Assembly (NCBI GenBank): GCA_028706315.1
Contig: JAQWBP010000004.1
Location: forward strand, 76,846 to 117,304
DNA from: Syntrophomonadaceae bacterium
GTDB lineage: Bacteria > Bacillota > Syntrophomonadia > Syntrophomonadales > Syntrophomonadaceae
Direction: 5' to 3'
Length of the DNA: 40,459 bases
In this document: positions 15,935-26,218 of the stretch, piece after piece
Position numbering within the stretch: position 1 is the stretch's first letter
Layout of the letters: every line of letters begins with the position of its first letter
The notes under the pieces: model-generated
The model's database searches: none
What the model saw: only the letters and a program-made list of their open reading frames with translations
What the model was told of the DNA's origin: nothing
Made by a program: the position numbers and the translations under genes

Positions 15935-17140
15935 TTAAACCCCGTATAGTTTCCTGTTTTTAGTAATATTTGAGAACAGGACCAGCAGATAACGGGTAAA
16001 AGTAAGTGCTACCAACATGCTGGCAATGATACCTATAGAAAGGGTAACTGCAAATCCCTTAATTGGCCCGGTTCCAAAATACATAAGCACTACTGCTGTA
16101 ATCAGTGTAGTAATATTGGCATCAAATATAGTCCAGAAGGCTCGTTTAAAGCCTGAATCTATAGACGCCTGTAATGTTTTGCCCAAACGCATTTCTTCTT
16201 TTACTCTTTCGTAAATTATAATATTAGCATCGACTGCCATTCCTATTGATAGGGCAAAACCAGCAATACCTGGCAAGGTTAAGACCGAGCCCAAAAATGA
16301 CATGGTCCCCAGAACCAGGATGGCATATAAAACCAAAGATATATCCGCAACCAACCCGGGCAGCCTGTAATAACCTAACATAAAAAGCAGAATAGTTATA
16401 AGGCCAATAATACCCGCTTTTACACTCTTGTCCAGAGAATCAGACCCCAGAGTTGGGCCAACTGATCTTTTCTCCATTAATTCCATACTTACCGGCAATG
16501 CTCCGGAGCGCAGCAGTACAGACAGATCTTGCGCCTCCTTAGCAGTAAAGTTACCGGTAATTCTGGCGCTACCATCAGTTATGGGCTCGTCTACCCTGGG
16601 AGAGCTTATGGGTTTTCCATCAAGAACTATGTGTAAAGGTTTTCCCACATTTGCCGAAGTGGCCTCGGCAAATTTCCGGGCACCATCTTTGTCAAATTCA
16701 AGTAGGACTTCTGCACCTTGACCACCCTGTGATACCCTAGCCTGGGAATCTTTCAGGTTTTTCCCGGTTAACAGAACATTTCCTTTTTCATCCCAAAATT
16801 CTAACTGGGCAGTATTCTTTAGAATATCAACTGCTCTTTCCGGGTCTTTTTCTCCGGCAATCTCAACGACAACTCTATCTTTACCCTGAGGATAGACGGC
16901 TGTCTCTTTGACTCCCAGTTTGTCAACCCGGTCTCTTAATATACCTACCGCTTTTTCGATAGTATCAGGGGTAACTGCCTGCCCCTTTTTTTCTTGCGCT
17001 TGCAGTACTACCCGTAGTCCACCCCTTAAGTCTAGTCCCAGATTAATGTTTTTAAATATGGGGCCATTCATGAAGTACACTAGTAGACCAAGTACTAGCA
17101 CAATGGTAGTCAATACTACCATACTGGAATTTTTTCGCAC
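15935..17140 (-). CDS. secD: Protein translocase subunit SecD
   Basis: A 401-residue protein with an N-terminal helix, the LGLDLRGGLRVVLQ motif, a P1 domain (AVGILRDRVDKLGV), and a C-terminal six-helix bundle with IGMAVDANIIIYERVKEE. The frame is open to a TTG at 17164, but those codons include the GGAGG itself. The GTG at 17140, about ten bases after it, is the likely start. It is coupled with secF and preceded by yajC and the HD-domain gene, in an export cluster common in clostridia. Confidence 0.96.
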   Translation of the reverse strand: MRKNSSMVVLTTIVLVLGLLVYFMNGPIFKNINLGLDLRGGLRVVLQAQEKKGQAVTPDTIEKAVGILRDRVDKLGVKETAVYPQGKDRVVVEIAGEKDPERAVDILKNTAQLEFWDEKGNVLLTGKNLKDSQARVSQGGQGAEVLLEFDKDGARKFAEATSANVGKPLHIVLDGKPISSPRVDEPITDGSARITGNFTAKEAQDLSVLLRSGALPVSMELMEKRSVGPTLGSDSLDKSVKAGIIGLITILLFMLGYYRLPGLVADISLVLYAILVLGTMSFLGSVLTLPGIAGFALSIGMAVDANIIIYERVKEEMRLGKTLQASIDSGFKRAFWTIFDANITTLITAVVLMYFGTGPIKGFAVTLSIGIIASMLVALTFTRYLLVLFSNITKNRKLYGV

Positions 17141-17166
17141 TACTGTTTGTCCTCCTTCCAACAACT

Positions 17167-17826
17167 TTATAAGAGTTGAGCACCATTGATTATTAATTCA
17201 AATTCACAGCCCAGATACGTAGCCGCTCTACGGCACATAATCATGCGGCTTAAAAATATTTCAAAATATTCCATAACCGGACAGATATTTGTATCAATAG
17301 CCAATTCCATTGTAATCACTTTTTTCTCTTCGTCAATATTTAAAATAGAATGCTCAACTGCATAATTTACCCTATCATGGATATCAAAGGTGGCAACATC
17401 CTGATTACGAACCCGGTTCCTGTGGACATGTGATTTATCAGCTAAAATAAGTGCAGCTGCGACTGAATTAATTGGGTGGCCGCTGCCTTCATCGTGATTA
17501 CCGATGGCTGCACATATAATGGCTACTTCCTCCGGATCCATTTTCATTCTGGTTAATATTTCAAAAGCCAGGAGTGCTCCGCTCTGGCTGTGACCGTTAC
17601 GATTAATTACGTTGCCAATATCATGCATATACCCTGCTATTCCTGAAAGTTCAGCCAGGCGGTTTTCATAACCTAGTTTAGTCATTATTTCCCGGCATAA
17701 CGCACAGACTAATGATATATGCAGTTCACCATGGTCGGTAAAACCCATTTCTCCAAGATGAATATTTCCTGTTTTTATAAAAGTTTTTACAAGAGGGTTA
17801 TCTTTCACATCCTGCAATTGAATCAT
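17167..17826 (-). CDS. HD-domain phosphohydrolase
   Basis: A 219-residue protein with the HD metal motif: an upstream His in TDHGELH, the doublet HDIGN, NRNGHSQSG, and a later NHDEGSGHP followed by ALILADKSH. These are features of metal-dependent phosphohydrolases acting on nucleotides or cyclic nucleotides. The substrate is unknown. It overlaps the yajC stop by 4 bases (ATGA) and precedes secD, a conserved position in clostridia, so it is cotranscribed with the export genes. Confidence 0.88.
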   Translation of the reverse strand: MIQLQDVKDNPLVKTFIKTGNIHLGEMGFTDHGELHISLVCALCREIMTKLGYENRLAELSGIAGYMHDIGNVINRNGHSQSGALLAFEILTRMKMDPEEVAIICAAIGNHDEGSGHPINSVAAALILADKSHVHRNRVRNQDVATFDIHDRVNYAVEHSILNIDEEKKVITMELAIDTNICPVMEYFEIFLSRMIMCRRAATYLGCEFELIINGAQLL

Positions 17827-18107
17827 TTCTTTTCCTCGTCCGCCTTATAAGCAATTGCTCTTTTTAAGAATTCCATTTCGGTGGTCTCACTCACTTTGAG
17901 CATTATTGAATCTTCTTTGACACGAGTAACTACACCACGGATTCCACCGATTGTTACAATTTTTTCCCCTTTTCTTAGGCTCTCAGTTAGCTCCTTGAGT
18001 TTCTTTTCCTGCTTTTTTCTGGGCATAATAATGAATAGATAGAAAATTAGAATGAATATCCCAAAATAAGCTACTAATGATATTATTCCTGCATTATCCA
18101 TGTTCAT
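17823..18107 (-). CDS. yajC: Preprotein translocase accessory subunit YajC
   Basis: A 94-residue protein with one N-terminal transmembrane helix (about 6-27), the PRKKQEKKLKELTESLRKGEKIVTIGGI motif, and a small beta-rich domain. YajC associates with SecDF. The ATG follows AGGAG closely; a second ATG two codons later is better spaced. It lies 50 bases after tgt, as in most bacteria. Confidence 0.95.
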   Translation of the reverse strand: MNMDNAGIISLVAYFGIFILIFYLFIIMPRKKQEKKLKELTESLRKGEKIVTIGGIRGVVTRVKEDSIMLKVSETTEMEFLKRAIAYKADEEKK

Positions 18108-18157
18108 ACCACTCCTTAAAATTTTTTATTTCGCCGAATGCTAGTAGATTCCTCTTG

Positions 18158-19354
<1,197 letters not shown>

Positions 19355-19397
19355 TTACTTGGCAAAGCTTTTTGGCCCTGGTTGTCGCTATAAGAAG

Positions 19398-20471
19398 TTA
19401 CTTGATTAACATGGCATCTCCGTAGCTAAAAAATCTATACCGGTTATTGACCGCATAATTATAAGCAGCCATTGTGTTGTCAAGACCTGCAAATGCTGCC
19501 ACCAGCATAATTAATGAAGAACCGGGAAGATGGAAATTAGTCACCAGTTCATCTATAGCCTTAAGTTTATAGCCGGGATATATGAATTTATTAGTTTTTC
19601 CTTCACTAGCTTTAAAACCACAATCAACATTATATACTGTTTCCAGAGTTCTTACCACAGTAGTACCTACTGCTATAATATTTTTGCCTGCACTACGAGT
19701 CTGGTTTAGTAGAGTTGCAGTATTACTATCCATTTTATAATATTCATAATGCATATTATGCTGGCGGATATCCTGACTGCTTACTGGCCTGAAGGTTCCC
19801 AGCCCAACATGCAATAGTACTGTGGCAACATTTATACCCTTTTCCTGTAACTTATTCAGCAATTCCTTAGTAAAATGCAGCCCTGCAGTCGGAGCAGCAG
19901 CTGACCCGGTTTCCCTGGCGTAAACAGTCTGATAACTGCTAATGTCTTCTTTTTCATCTGCACGGTTAATATAAGGTGGCAAAGGCATATGGCCTACCCG
20001 AAATATCAGTTCTTCTTCATCCGGGCAATTGATGAATTTCACCAAACGACCACCAGCAAAATCTAGTTCCTCACCTATCTCAATTTCTACATTAGTATCC
20101 TCAACTAATCTTATTATCGTACCAGGCTTTAATCTCCGGGCAGGTCGAACTAGTGCTTCCCATTTTCCATCATTAATCCTTTTCAGCAATAATATTTCGA
20201 CCTGGCCTCCTGTAGTTTTACAGGCATAAATACGGGCAGGTATAACTCTAGTATCATTTAAAACTAGAGTATCTCCCCGTTCAAAGTAGTCAATAATATC
20301 GCTAAACACCCGGTCCTCTCGGGTTTCATTTCTGCGGCTAAGTACTAATAAACGTGCACTATCTCTTGGTTCTACCGGATACTGAGCAATAAGTTCCTGG
20401 GGCAAATCAAATTTGTAAGTATCAATATTAAAGATCCTGGCATCACTACTAGTGTTGATCAACAAATTCAT
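19398..20471 (-). CDS. queA: tRNA preQ1(34) S-adenosylmethionine ribosyltransferase-isomerase
   Basis: A roughly 350-residue QueA that transfers the ribosyl moiety of SAM to preQ1 in tRNA to make epoxyqueuosine. Visible are the typical start FDLPQELIAQYPVEPRDSARLLV, then AAPTAGLHFT and NFHLPGSSLIMLVAAFAG. AGGAG directly abuts the ATG at 20471, which is too close. TTG codons two or three triplets later (20465, 20462) are better spaced and would shorten the N-terminus slightly. tgt follows after 133 bases. Confidence 0.96.
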   Translation of the reverse strand: MNLLINTSSDARIFNIDTYKFDLPQELIAQYPVEPRDSARLLVLSRRNETREDRVFSDIIDYFERGDTLVLNDTRVIPARIYACKTTGGQVEILLLKRINDGKWEALVRPARRLKPGTIIRLVEDTNVEIEIGEELDFAGGRLVKFINCPDEEELIFRVGHMPLPPYINRADEKEDISSYQTVYARETGSAAAPTAGLHFTKELLNKLQEKGINVATVLLHVGLGTFRPVSSQDIRQHNMHYEYYKMDSNTATLLNQTRSAGKNIIAVGTTVVRTLETVYNVDCGFKASEGKTNKFIYPGYKLKAIDELVTNFHLPGSSLIMLVAAFAGLDNTMAAYNYAVNNRYRFFSYGDAMLIK

Positions 20472-20524
20472 CTCCTGCTAAAAAATACTACATGTCCTGG
20501 TTACTTTTTTAATCTGCCCGATAG

Positions 20525-20761
20525 TTATTTTCTGCCCAGAACATTAAAAATCAAAGTTAGAATAATGCTTATAATAAGGCAGGTCACCAGCGGGAAATAA
20601 AAAGTAAAATTGCCCTTCCTTATATATATATCCCCCGGTAGTTTTAGGCCGGTAAGACCTATCCGAGAAAATAGATAAAATATTACTCCACTAATGAGTA
20701 TAATTATACCCATTATCATTAAGAATTTTGCAACATTTTCCATACTATTCATATTATTCAC
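20525..20761 (-). CDS. DUF2905 family small membrane protein
   Basis: A 78-residue protein with two transmembrane helices flanking the conserved GLTGLKLPGDIYIRKGNFTFYFPL segment of DUF2905. Function unknown. It overlaps the queH stop by 4 bases and precedes queA, and is often found beside ruv/queA genes in Firmicutes. Three ATG codons lie within the first seven positions; which is used is unclear. Confidence 0.87.
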   Translation of the reverse strand: MNNMNSMENVAKFLMIMGIIILISGVIFYLFSRIGLTGLKLPGDIYIRKGNFTFYFPLVTCLIISIILTLIFNVLGRK

Positions 20762-21330
20762 TCCAGGGTTGTACTCTTAAAAATCTCTTTCCGCAGTTCC
20801 CGGGGGGCGTAGCGTTCTATTTCGCTGTAAAGGCAGCCGCAATACTGTTGACGGTACAAACCCATCTGTCGAGAAATTTCTCCGGTCTGTTTAAAACCTT
20901 CTCTAAAATCTTGATATAAAAAAGGTACCCCGTACTTATCTCCTATAGCTTCCCCTACCTCGCGAATCAGTTGGTGTTTCTGGTACTTACTGACCAGCAA
21001 TGTGGTAGTAAAAAAATCGAACTTTCCTTTTTTGGCTATATGTGCCGCCTGCTCTAAGCGCATCTGGTAACAGATCAAACATCGTCTGCTTTCACGGTAG
21101 GAAATGTTTTGAAAGTATTCTACTGGATTATATTTTTTATCAAAAATTACTTTTAAATCTACTCTTTCCGCATAGTCCTCCAGAGCTTCTTTTCTTTTTA
21201 TATATTCAGTATAAGGGTGAATATTAGGATTATAAAAATACCCCATTACTTCATACCCCTGCTCCCGTAGCCATGGCACCGGATAAGTGGCGCAGGGACC
21301 ACAACATATATGCAATAATACCTTTTTCAT
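20758..21330 (-). CDS. queH: Epoxyqueuosine reductase QueH
   Basis: A 190-residue member of the former DUF208 family. The cysteine motifs are complete: HICCGPCATYP near the N-terminus, RRCLICYQMRL in the middle and YCGCLYSEIERY near the C-terminus. These residues hold a [4Fe-4S] cluster and adjacent metal in known QueH. It reduces epoxyqueuosine to queuosine, the last step after QueA, and replaces the cobalamin enzyme QueG. It leads the DUF2905-queA-tgt run. Confidence 0.94.
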   Translation of the reverse strand: MKKVLLHICCGPCATYPVPWLREQGYEVMGYFYNPNIHPYTEYIKRKEALEDYAERVDLKVIFDKKYNPVEYFQNISYRESRRCLICYQMRLEQAAHIAKKGKFDFFTTTLLVSKYQKHQLIREVGEAIGDKYGVPFLYQDFREGFKQTGEISRQMGLYRQQYCGCLYSEIERYAPRELRKEIFKSTTLE

Positions 21331-21354
21331 CTAAATCACCACTATCTATTGAGA

Positions 21355-21530
21355 ATGTAATAGACTAATAGACGCTGATTTTCGCTGATTATTATGATTG
21401 CCGCTGATTTTTTCCATATATTAATAATAAAAAAGATCTGCGTAAATCATATTAAATCTGCGGTAATCTGCGTCTAATAATGTTCAGCGTATAATCATAA
21501 AAATCAGCGTCAATCTGCGTCAAAATCGTT
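21355..21530. repeat. Palindromic repeat built from CGCTGATT / ATCTGCGT units
   Basis: Between ruvB and queH are reiterated short words: GACGCTGATTTTCGCTGATT, then GCCGCTGATTTTTT, then ATCTGCGTAAATC, AATCTGCGGTAATCTGCGTC and AATCAGCGTCAATCTGCGTC. The left arm (about 21363-21410) is a diverged inverted copy of the right arm (about 21430-21478), so the transcript could fold into a long imperfect hairpin. Similar CGCTGATT/ATCTGCGT repeats are known between genes in other bacteria. No coding capacity. Confidence 0.7.
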
Positions 21531-21531
21531 T

Positions 21532-22560
21532 CTAATCAAATAATCCTGTTTCTTTTTCCTGCTCTGCTGTCTGGTATCCCAGGTGACGGTAGGCATGTGC
21601 TGTTGCAATTCTACCTCGCGGAGTCTTCTGAATCAAGCCTAGTTTGAGCAGGTAGGGTTCATATACATCAGTTAGAGTATCAGTCTCTTCGGAAACAGCT
21701 GCAGCAAGTGTTTCCAGCCCTACAGGGCCACCACCAAATTTTTTAATGATAGCATTTAATATCATTCTATCCACTGTATCCAGCCCGCATGCATCTATTT
21801 CCAACATTTGCAGGGCTAGTGCAGATATCTCGCGAGTTATAACACCTTCACCTTTGACTAGTGCATAGTCACTAACCCGCCTTAACAGCCGATTAGCTAC
21901 CCTGGGGGTCCCCCGCGCACGTCGGGCTATTTCAAAAGCACCTTCTGCATCAATCTGCAAGTTTAAGATGGTTGCAGCTCTTTCTATAATATGGGATAAG
22001 TCATCTTCATTATAAAAGTCGAGCCGACATGTTATGCCAAACCTATCGCGCAAAGGTGAGCTTAAGAGCCCCGGCCTGGTAGTTGCTCCTACCAGAGTAA
22101 ATGGCGGCAGATCCAGCCTTAGAGTACGTGCTGCCGGCCCTTTTCCTATAATAATATCGATGCAATAATCCTCCATCGCTGGGTACATAATCTCTTCTAC
22201 ACTACGGTTCAACCGATGGATTTCATCAATAAATAATATTTCTCCCGGTTCCAAATTCGTTAAAATAGCGGCCAGATCACCTGGCCTTTCAATCGCCGGC
22301 CCGGAAGTCTTTCTTATGGGCTGGCCAATTTCATTAGCGATAATACTGGCTAGAGTAGTTTTACCCAGACCAGGAGGCCCACTTAAAAGTACATGGTCAA
22401 GACTTTGTTCCCTTTCCCGGGCAGCAGAAATAAATATCTGTATATTTTCCTTTACTTTATCTTGTCCTATATAATCATTTAGCCGTAAAGGCCTAATCGA
22501 CAATTCAGAAATATCATCATCCACAAGAACCTGAGACGATATCAGTCTGTTATCATCCAA
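21532..22560 (-). CDS. ruvB: Holliday junction branch migration helicase RuvB
   Basis: A 342-residue AAA+ ATPase. Walker A is [10 protein letters not shown], Walker [10 protein letters not shown], sensor 1 [19 protein letters not shown], and the C-terminal winged helix includes [16 protein letters not shown]. It forms hexameric rings that drive branch migration with RuvA. The start is TTG, with GGAGGG six bases upstream. It follows ruvA by 28 bases. Confidence 0.98.
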   Translation of the reverse strand: MDDNRLISSQVLVDDDISELSIRPLRLNDYIGQDKVKENIQIFISAAREREQSLDHVLLSGPPGLGKTTLASIIANEIGQPIRKTSGPAIERPGDLAAILTNLEPGEILFIDEIHRLNRSVEEIMYPAMEDYCIDIIIGKGPAARTLRLDLPPFTLVGATTRPGLLSSPLRDRFGITCRLDFYNEDDLSHIIERAATILNLQIDAEGAFEIARRARGTPRVANRLLRRVSDYALVKGEGVITREISALALQMLEIDACGLDTVDRMILNAIIKKFGGGPVGLETLAAAVSEETDTLTDVYEPYLLKLGLIQKTPRGRIATAHAYRHLGYQTAEQEKETGLFD

Positions 22561-22588
22561 GTCTAACCCTCCATAAAAAACTATTATA

Positions 22589-23185
22589 CTACTTTTTTAA
22601 CTGAGCAGATTTGTATTGTAGTACTTTTTTTAAGTTGTCTTCGATATTTTCGCTTAATTTTCCCTGCTCGTTAAGTTTCATCACCAGCGGAAAAACTTCA
22701 CTACGATTATAACCCAGTGTTTCCAGAGCTTCGATAACATCATTAATCCCATCAGCCTGACTGTCTGATGCTGTTATCATGGTATCTGCTATGCGATCTT
22801 TCAGTTCGAAAATTAATCGCTGGGCAGTTTTCTTCCCCACACCAGGAATTTTGGTAAGCAACTTTTCATCTTTACTGGTAATCGCCCGGTAAAATACTTC
22901 CGGTTCCATAAATGCTAATATATTAAGTGCACCTTTAGCACCAATCCCCGAAACTTGTAGCAAAGTATGAAACAATCTGAGTTCTTTCCTGTCTAAAAAA
23001 CCATACAGCTTGAATTCATTTTCCAGTACCTGCAGGTGAGTGAAAATGCAAATTTCTCCCCCTGGTTCTGCCAAACGTGCAAATGCACGCTGATGAATCA
23101 TTACTTCATAACCGACACCATTTACATCAATTATGACAGAGTCTTCCGTACATTCAAAAACAATTCCCCTTAAGAAGGATATCAT
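22589..23185 (-). CDS. ruvA: Holliday junction DNA helicase subunit RuvA
   Basis: A 198-residue protein with the N-terminal OB-fold ([28 protein letters not shown]), two helix-hairpin-helix motifs ([16 protein letters not shown] and [19 protein letters not shown]), and the C-terminal RuvB-binding domain ([16 protein letters not shown]). RuvA tetramers hold the four-way junction. It lies 18 bases after ruvC. Confidence 0.97.
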   Translation of the reverse strand: MISFLRGIVFECTEDSVIIDVNGVGYEVMIHQRAFARLAEPGGEICIFTHLQVLENEFKLYGFLDRKELRLFHTLLQVSGIGAKGALNILAFMEPEVFYRAITSKDEKLLTKIPGVGKKTAQRLIFELKDRIADTMITASDSQADGINDVIEALETLGYNRSEVFPLVMKLNEQGKLSENIEDNLKKVLQYKSAQLKK

Positions 23186-23203
23186 ATAATTCTTCCACCT
23201 TTT

Positions 23204-23692
23204 TTATTTATATAAAGCTCCCAAGCGATAAGAGTGAATATGGCATATAGCTATAGCCAGGGCATCTGCAGCATCGTCAGGCCGCGGTATTTGTTGCATT
23301 GATAGAATTTTCTGCACCATTATCTGTACCTGCTTTTTTCCCGCATTACCATACCCTACTACCGCCTGTTTAACCTGAAGAGGGGTGTATTCAGCTACTT
23401 CGACCCCGGCACTGGCAGCAGTCATAAGTACTACACCCCGTGACTGGGCTACCGTTATTACTGTTTTAGCGTTCTTATGATAAAATATTTCCTCAACTGC
23501 AACTGCATCAGGCTTATATTCTGCAATAAGCCTATCTATTTCTTGATTAATTATACAAAGCCTTAAATGCATCTTCATTCCGGCTGGCGTAGTTATAGTC
23601 CCATAAGTTATGAGCTTTTCCTTACCTGACTTGTGATCCACCAGTCCATATCCAGTAATGGCTGTGCCAGGGTCGATTCCTAATACCAACAT
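23204..23692 (-). CDS. ruvC: Holliday junction resolvase RuvC
   Basis: A 162-residue RNase-H-fold endonuclease. Acidic catalytic residues appear in LGIDPGTAITGYG, VAVEEIFYHKNAKT and RPDDAADALAIAICH. It cuts Holliday junctions symmetrically. It starts the ruvCAB operon, with a strong terminator-like hairpin separating it from the upstream bofC-like gene. Confidence 0.97.
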   Translation of the reverse strand: MLVLGIDPGTAITGYGLVDHKSGKEKLITYGTITTPAGMKMHLRLCIINQEIDRLIAEYKPDAVAVEEIFYHKNAKTVITVAQSRGVVLMTAASAGVEVAEYTPLQVKQAVVGYGNAGKKQVQIMVQKILSMQQIPRPDDAADALAIAICHIHSYRLGALYK

Positions 23693-23768
23693 AACAATTC
23701 CTACCTTTTTTACGTATTATACTAATCTTACTGTAAAAACCAGGCAGGCGCCATTATTAAGATGGCAG

Positions 23769-23810
23769 AAAAAGATAAGGATAAAGCATTTACCATGCTT
23801 TATCCTTATC
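23769..23810 (-). terminator. Intrinsic terminator between the bofC-like gene and ruvC
   Basis: A perfect 16-bp inverted repeat (GATAAGGATAAAGCAT with ATGCTTTATCCTTATC) around a 5-base loop at 23774-23810, followed on the minus strand by TTTTT. Confidence 0.85.
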
Positions 23811-23875
23811 AAACTATTGTTCGTATTAAATTTAAAAAATATTTTTTATTCTATTACAAAAGTCATCTGGCGTTA

Positions 23876-23906
23876 GTTTGAATGTACCCGCAGGGCACAT
23901 TCAAAC
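23876..23906 (-). other. Long perfect hairpin without T-run
   Basis: GTTTGAATGT pairs with ACATTCAAAC, and the stem continues through GCCC/GGGT to a 3-base loop. It lies 36 bases after the bofC-like gene and about 65 bases before the terminator. No poly-T follows on either strand. It may be an RNA 3'-end structure or a protein-binding palindrome. Confidence 0.5.
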
Positions 23907-23941
23907 AGCTAGTTTAGGGTTTTTCGTAGGAAACCAATTTT

Positions 23942-24508
23942 CTATAAAAATTCGTCCAGGTTTTCAAGAGCGTCATTCAGTACCTGTTCATTCTCAAATT
24001 CGTAGGCGCCATTTTTTATTTTTTCTTGTATGGATGCCGGAAGAATTTCGATTCTAATTCCCGTCACTTTGACCAGAACGTCATTTTTAGCATCTGGCCC
24101 TTTGTATACAGCAACTCGCCCCTGGTATTCTTTCAACCGACATTTTTCTTTATCATGGGGGCACCAGTCCTCAACTACCTGGTGAAATGTTAGCGTACCA
24201 TCTAGAAGTGATACTGAATATCCATTCTCGGGCTTATATATTTTGCGTAAGTCCTGCAGGTCCTTTCCCACCAGTTTTTCCTTATCGGGAAAATCTTCTA
24301 TAATAACATGGCGGCAAAGTTTATATTCTTTTTCATATATAACCGGAGTGTTATCCCTGATAATTTCTCTTTTTTGTTCTATTCCTACTACCGGCTTTTT
24401 TTCTTCGCTACTTTTCCCATCAGCATAAAAACTGGCCCATATATAGCCTAGCCCGAACCCGGCAGTCAAAGCTAAAGCAATTAAAGATGCACCTATCCTT
24501 CTGCTCAT
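23942..24508 (-). CDS. BofC-like forespore protein
   Basis: A 188-residue protein with an N-terminal membrane anchor or signal (RRIGASLIALALTAGFGLGYIWA), a charged linker, and a C-terminal domain of the BofC type: DWCPHDKEKCRLKEYQGRVAVYKGPDAKNDVLVKVTGIRIEILP. In B. subtilis BofC inhibits the SpoIVB protease that triggers pro-sigma-K processing. The ATG at 24508 has GAGGTGAT just upstream; the ten codons before it do not look like a signal peptide. Its position between yebC and ruvC is conserved in clostridia. The N-terminal BofC domain is poorly recognisable. Confidence 0.72.
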   Translation of the reverse strand: MSRRIGASLIALALTAGFGLGYIWASFYADGKSSEEKKPVVGIEQKREIIRDNTPVIYEKEYKLCRHVIIEDFPDKEKLVGKDLQDLRKIYKPENGYSVSLLDGTLTFHQVVEDWCPHDKEKCRLKEYQGRVAVYKGPDAKNDVLVKVTGIRIEILPASIQEKIKNGAYEFENEQVLNDALENLDEFL

Positions 24509-24654
24509 ACTATCACCTCTACTTGATATTTTTACCAATTATCTTGTTTTGTATACTATTTATACATAAAATGATTCTTATTGCCTAATTGTCTGGTAAA
24601 TCAAGCTATTAATAATTTAATAAATTAAGTAAAGGTTAGCAGTGGACATAAGGA

Positions 24655-24684
24655 ATCCCGTACCATTTTTGAATGATACGGGAT
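24655..24684 (-). terminator. Hairpin between yebC and the bofC-like gene
   Basis: The arms ATCCCGTA-CCATT and AATG-ATACGGGAT form a long stem with one mismatch. Only a weak T-rich tail (TCCTTAT) follows on the minus strand. The outer stem is the same as that of the terminator at 13516-13545. Confidence 0.5.
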
Positions 24685-24717
24685 ACGTTTGAGTCAGTTT
24701 CTTTTTAGCGGAGAATA

Positions 24718-25476
24718 TCAGGAAAGTTTTTCTACTATTTCATCAGGTATAGACATGTTCGTGTAAACATTTTGCACATCATCGTGGTCTTCCAAAAGGT
24801 CAATAAGCTTTATTATTTTGGCTGCCGTGTCTTCTTCGTTTATTTCTACTGTGTTCTCGGGCAGCATAACTATATCCGCATCTTCGATAGGAATGTTATC
24901 TTTTTCAATAGCTTCTTTTACTTCCATAAAAATATCCGGGGAAGTAATGATATCAAAAACATCATCTTCATCTCTAACATCATCGGCTCCCAATTCTAAT
25001 GCCTTGAGCATAAGCTCTTCTTCATCCATATTCAATTCTTCTTTATTTATACTGATTACCCCGGAGCGGCTAAACATCCAGGATACACAACCAGTTTCAC
25101 CTAGGTTACCATTATGTTTAGAGAAAAGATGTCTTACTTCTGACGCGGTACGGTTACGATTGTCAGTTGCTATCTCCAGCATAACTGCAATACCTGCAGG
25201 TGCATAGCCCTCATAGAGTATTTCCTCTATCATGTCACTGCCTGCATCACCAGTACCTTTTTTTATCGCCCGGCTTATATTATCGTTGGGCATATTTATC
25301 GCTTTGGCTTTCTGGACGGCCAATTTTAGCTTAGAATTGGCTTCCGGGTCTCCTCCCCCACCAGTTCTAACCGCGATAGTTATTTCTTTGGCTATCTTTG
25401 TAAATTCTTTGCCTTTTTTTTCATCTGAACGGGCTTTTTTATGTTTAATATTGGCCCATTTTGAATGTCCGGACAT
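24718..25476 (-). CDS. yebC: YebC/PmpR family regulatory protein
   Basis: A 252-residue protein with the invariant start SGHSKWANIKHKKARSDEKKGKEFTKIAKEI, the MPNDNISRAIKKG motif, and the acidic C-terminal domain. YebC proteins are annotated as DNA-binding regulators; recent work links relatives to translation through proline stretches. The ATG follows AGGGAGG. It begins 25 bases after the methyltransferase-like gene and may be cotranscribed with it. Confidence 0.96.
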   Translation of the reverse strand: MSGHSKWANIKHKKARSDEKKGKEFTKIAKEITIAVRTGGGGDPEANSKLKLAVQKAKAINMPNDNISRAIKKGTGDAGSDMIEEILYEGYAPAGIAVMLEIATDNRNRTASEVRHLFSKHNGNLGETGCVSWMFSRSGVISINKEELNMDEEELMLKALELGADDVRDEDDVFDIITSPDIFMEVKEAIEKDNIPIEDADIVMLPENTVEINEEDTAAKIIKLIDLLEDHDDVQNVYTNMSIPDEIVEKLS

Positions 25477-25501
25477 ATTTTTTCCTCCCTGTACTAGATT
25501 A

Positions 25502-26173
25502 TTACCATATTCCTGGAATCATTTTCTTGGTATGTTGCATATATTCCCTGTATTCCTCACCAAAATGGCGAAGCAGGAATTCTTCTTCTATTTTAATCCT
25601 GTAGCCAAGAGCTGGCACTGTAGCAATCACTATAATCAACAATGCTCCCCAGGAATTAAAAACAATAGGTATAGAAATGAAATTTAAGAGTGAGCCCAGA
25701 TATAATGGATGTCTAATGCTTTTATATGCTCCCCTGGTTATTAACTGGTGGTCTTCATAGACAGACACCCGGGGATTAAAAAACTTGCCGATAGATTTAA
25801 ATCCCCACCAGCGAATTACGCAGGAAAGTATAAATATTATAAACCCAATAATGGTTATTACTGGCTCTAGCTCATAAATACGAGTGTAGTGCAGTTCTAC
25901 AAAATCTATAGTAGCATAGAGTAGTGCTATAAAGAAAGAAAACTGCAGATAAAGATACGATTTTTTATCATCATCATCAATAACATAAGTATCTGGGTCT
26001 GTATAAAGCATGGTTTCCGATAATACTACCCATCCGAAATAAATTATAAAAAACCCTATCATAACTGTAAAATCATAAGTTGGCAGTTGCTGCCAAGCTA
26101 GATTACCGATATATATAAAGACTGCTACAGCAAGTATAACACGTATTAATACATTACGTTTCCGTGAATTCAA
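25502..26173 (-). CDS. Isoprenylcysteine carboxyl methyltransferase family membrane protein
   Basis: A 223-residue protein with five to six membrane helices. The C-terminal region has the ICMT/PEMT pattern GAYKSIRHPLYLGSLL followed by RIKIEEEFLLRHFGEEYREYM, which binds SAM in characterised relatives. Bacterial members have diverse or unknown substrates; prenylated proteins are not expected here. The start is TTG behind a GGGGGGG run. It follows nadE by 45 bases. Confidence 0.83.
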   Translation of the reverse strand: MNSRKRNVLIRVILAVAVFIYIGNLAWQQLPTYDFTVMIGFFIIYFGWVVLSETMLYTDPDTYVIDDDDKKSYLYLQFSFFIALLYATIDFVELHYTRIYELEPVITIIGFIIFILSCVIRWWGFKSIGKFFNPRVSVYEDHQLITRGAYKSIRHPLYLGSLLNFISIPIVFNSWGALLIIVIATVPALGYRIKIEEEFLLRHFGEEYREYMQHTKKMIPGIW

Positions 26174-26218
26174 GATTATTCCCCCCCGTTCACAAGGTTA
26201 AACTCTACCCGTAAGATC

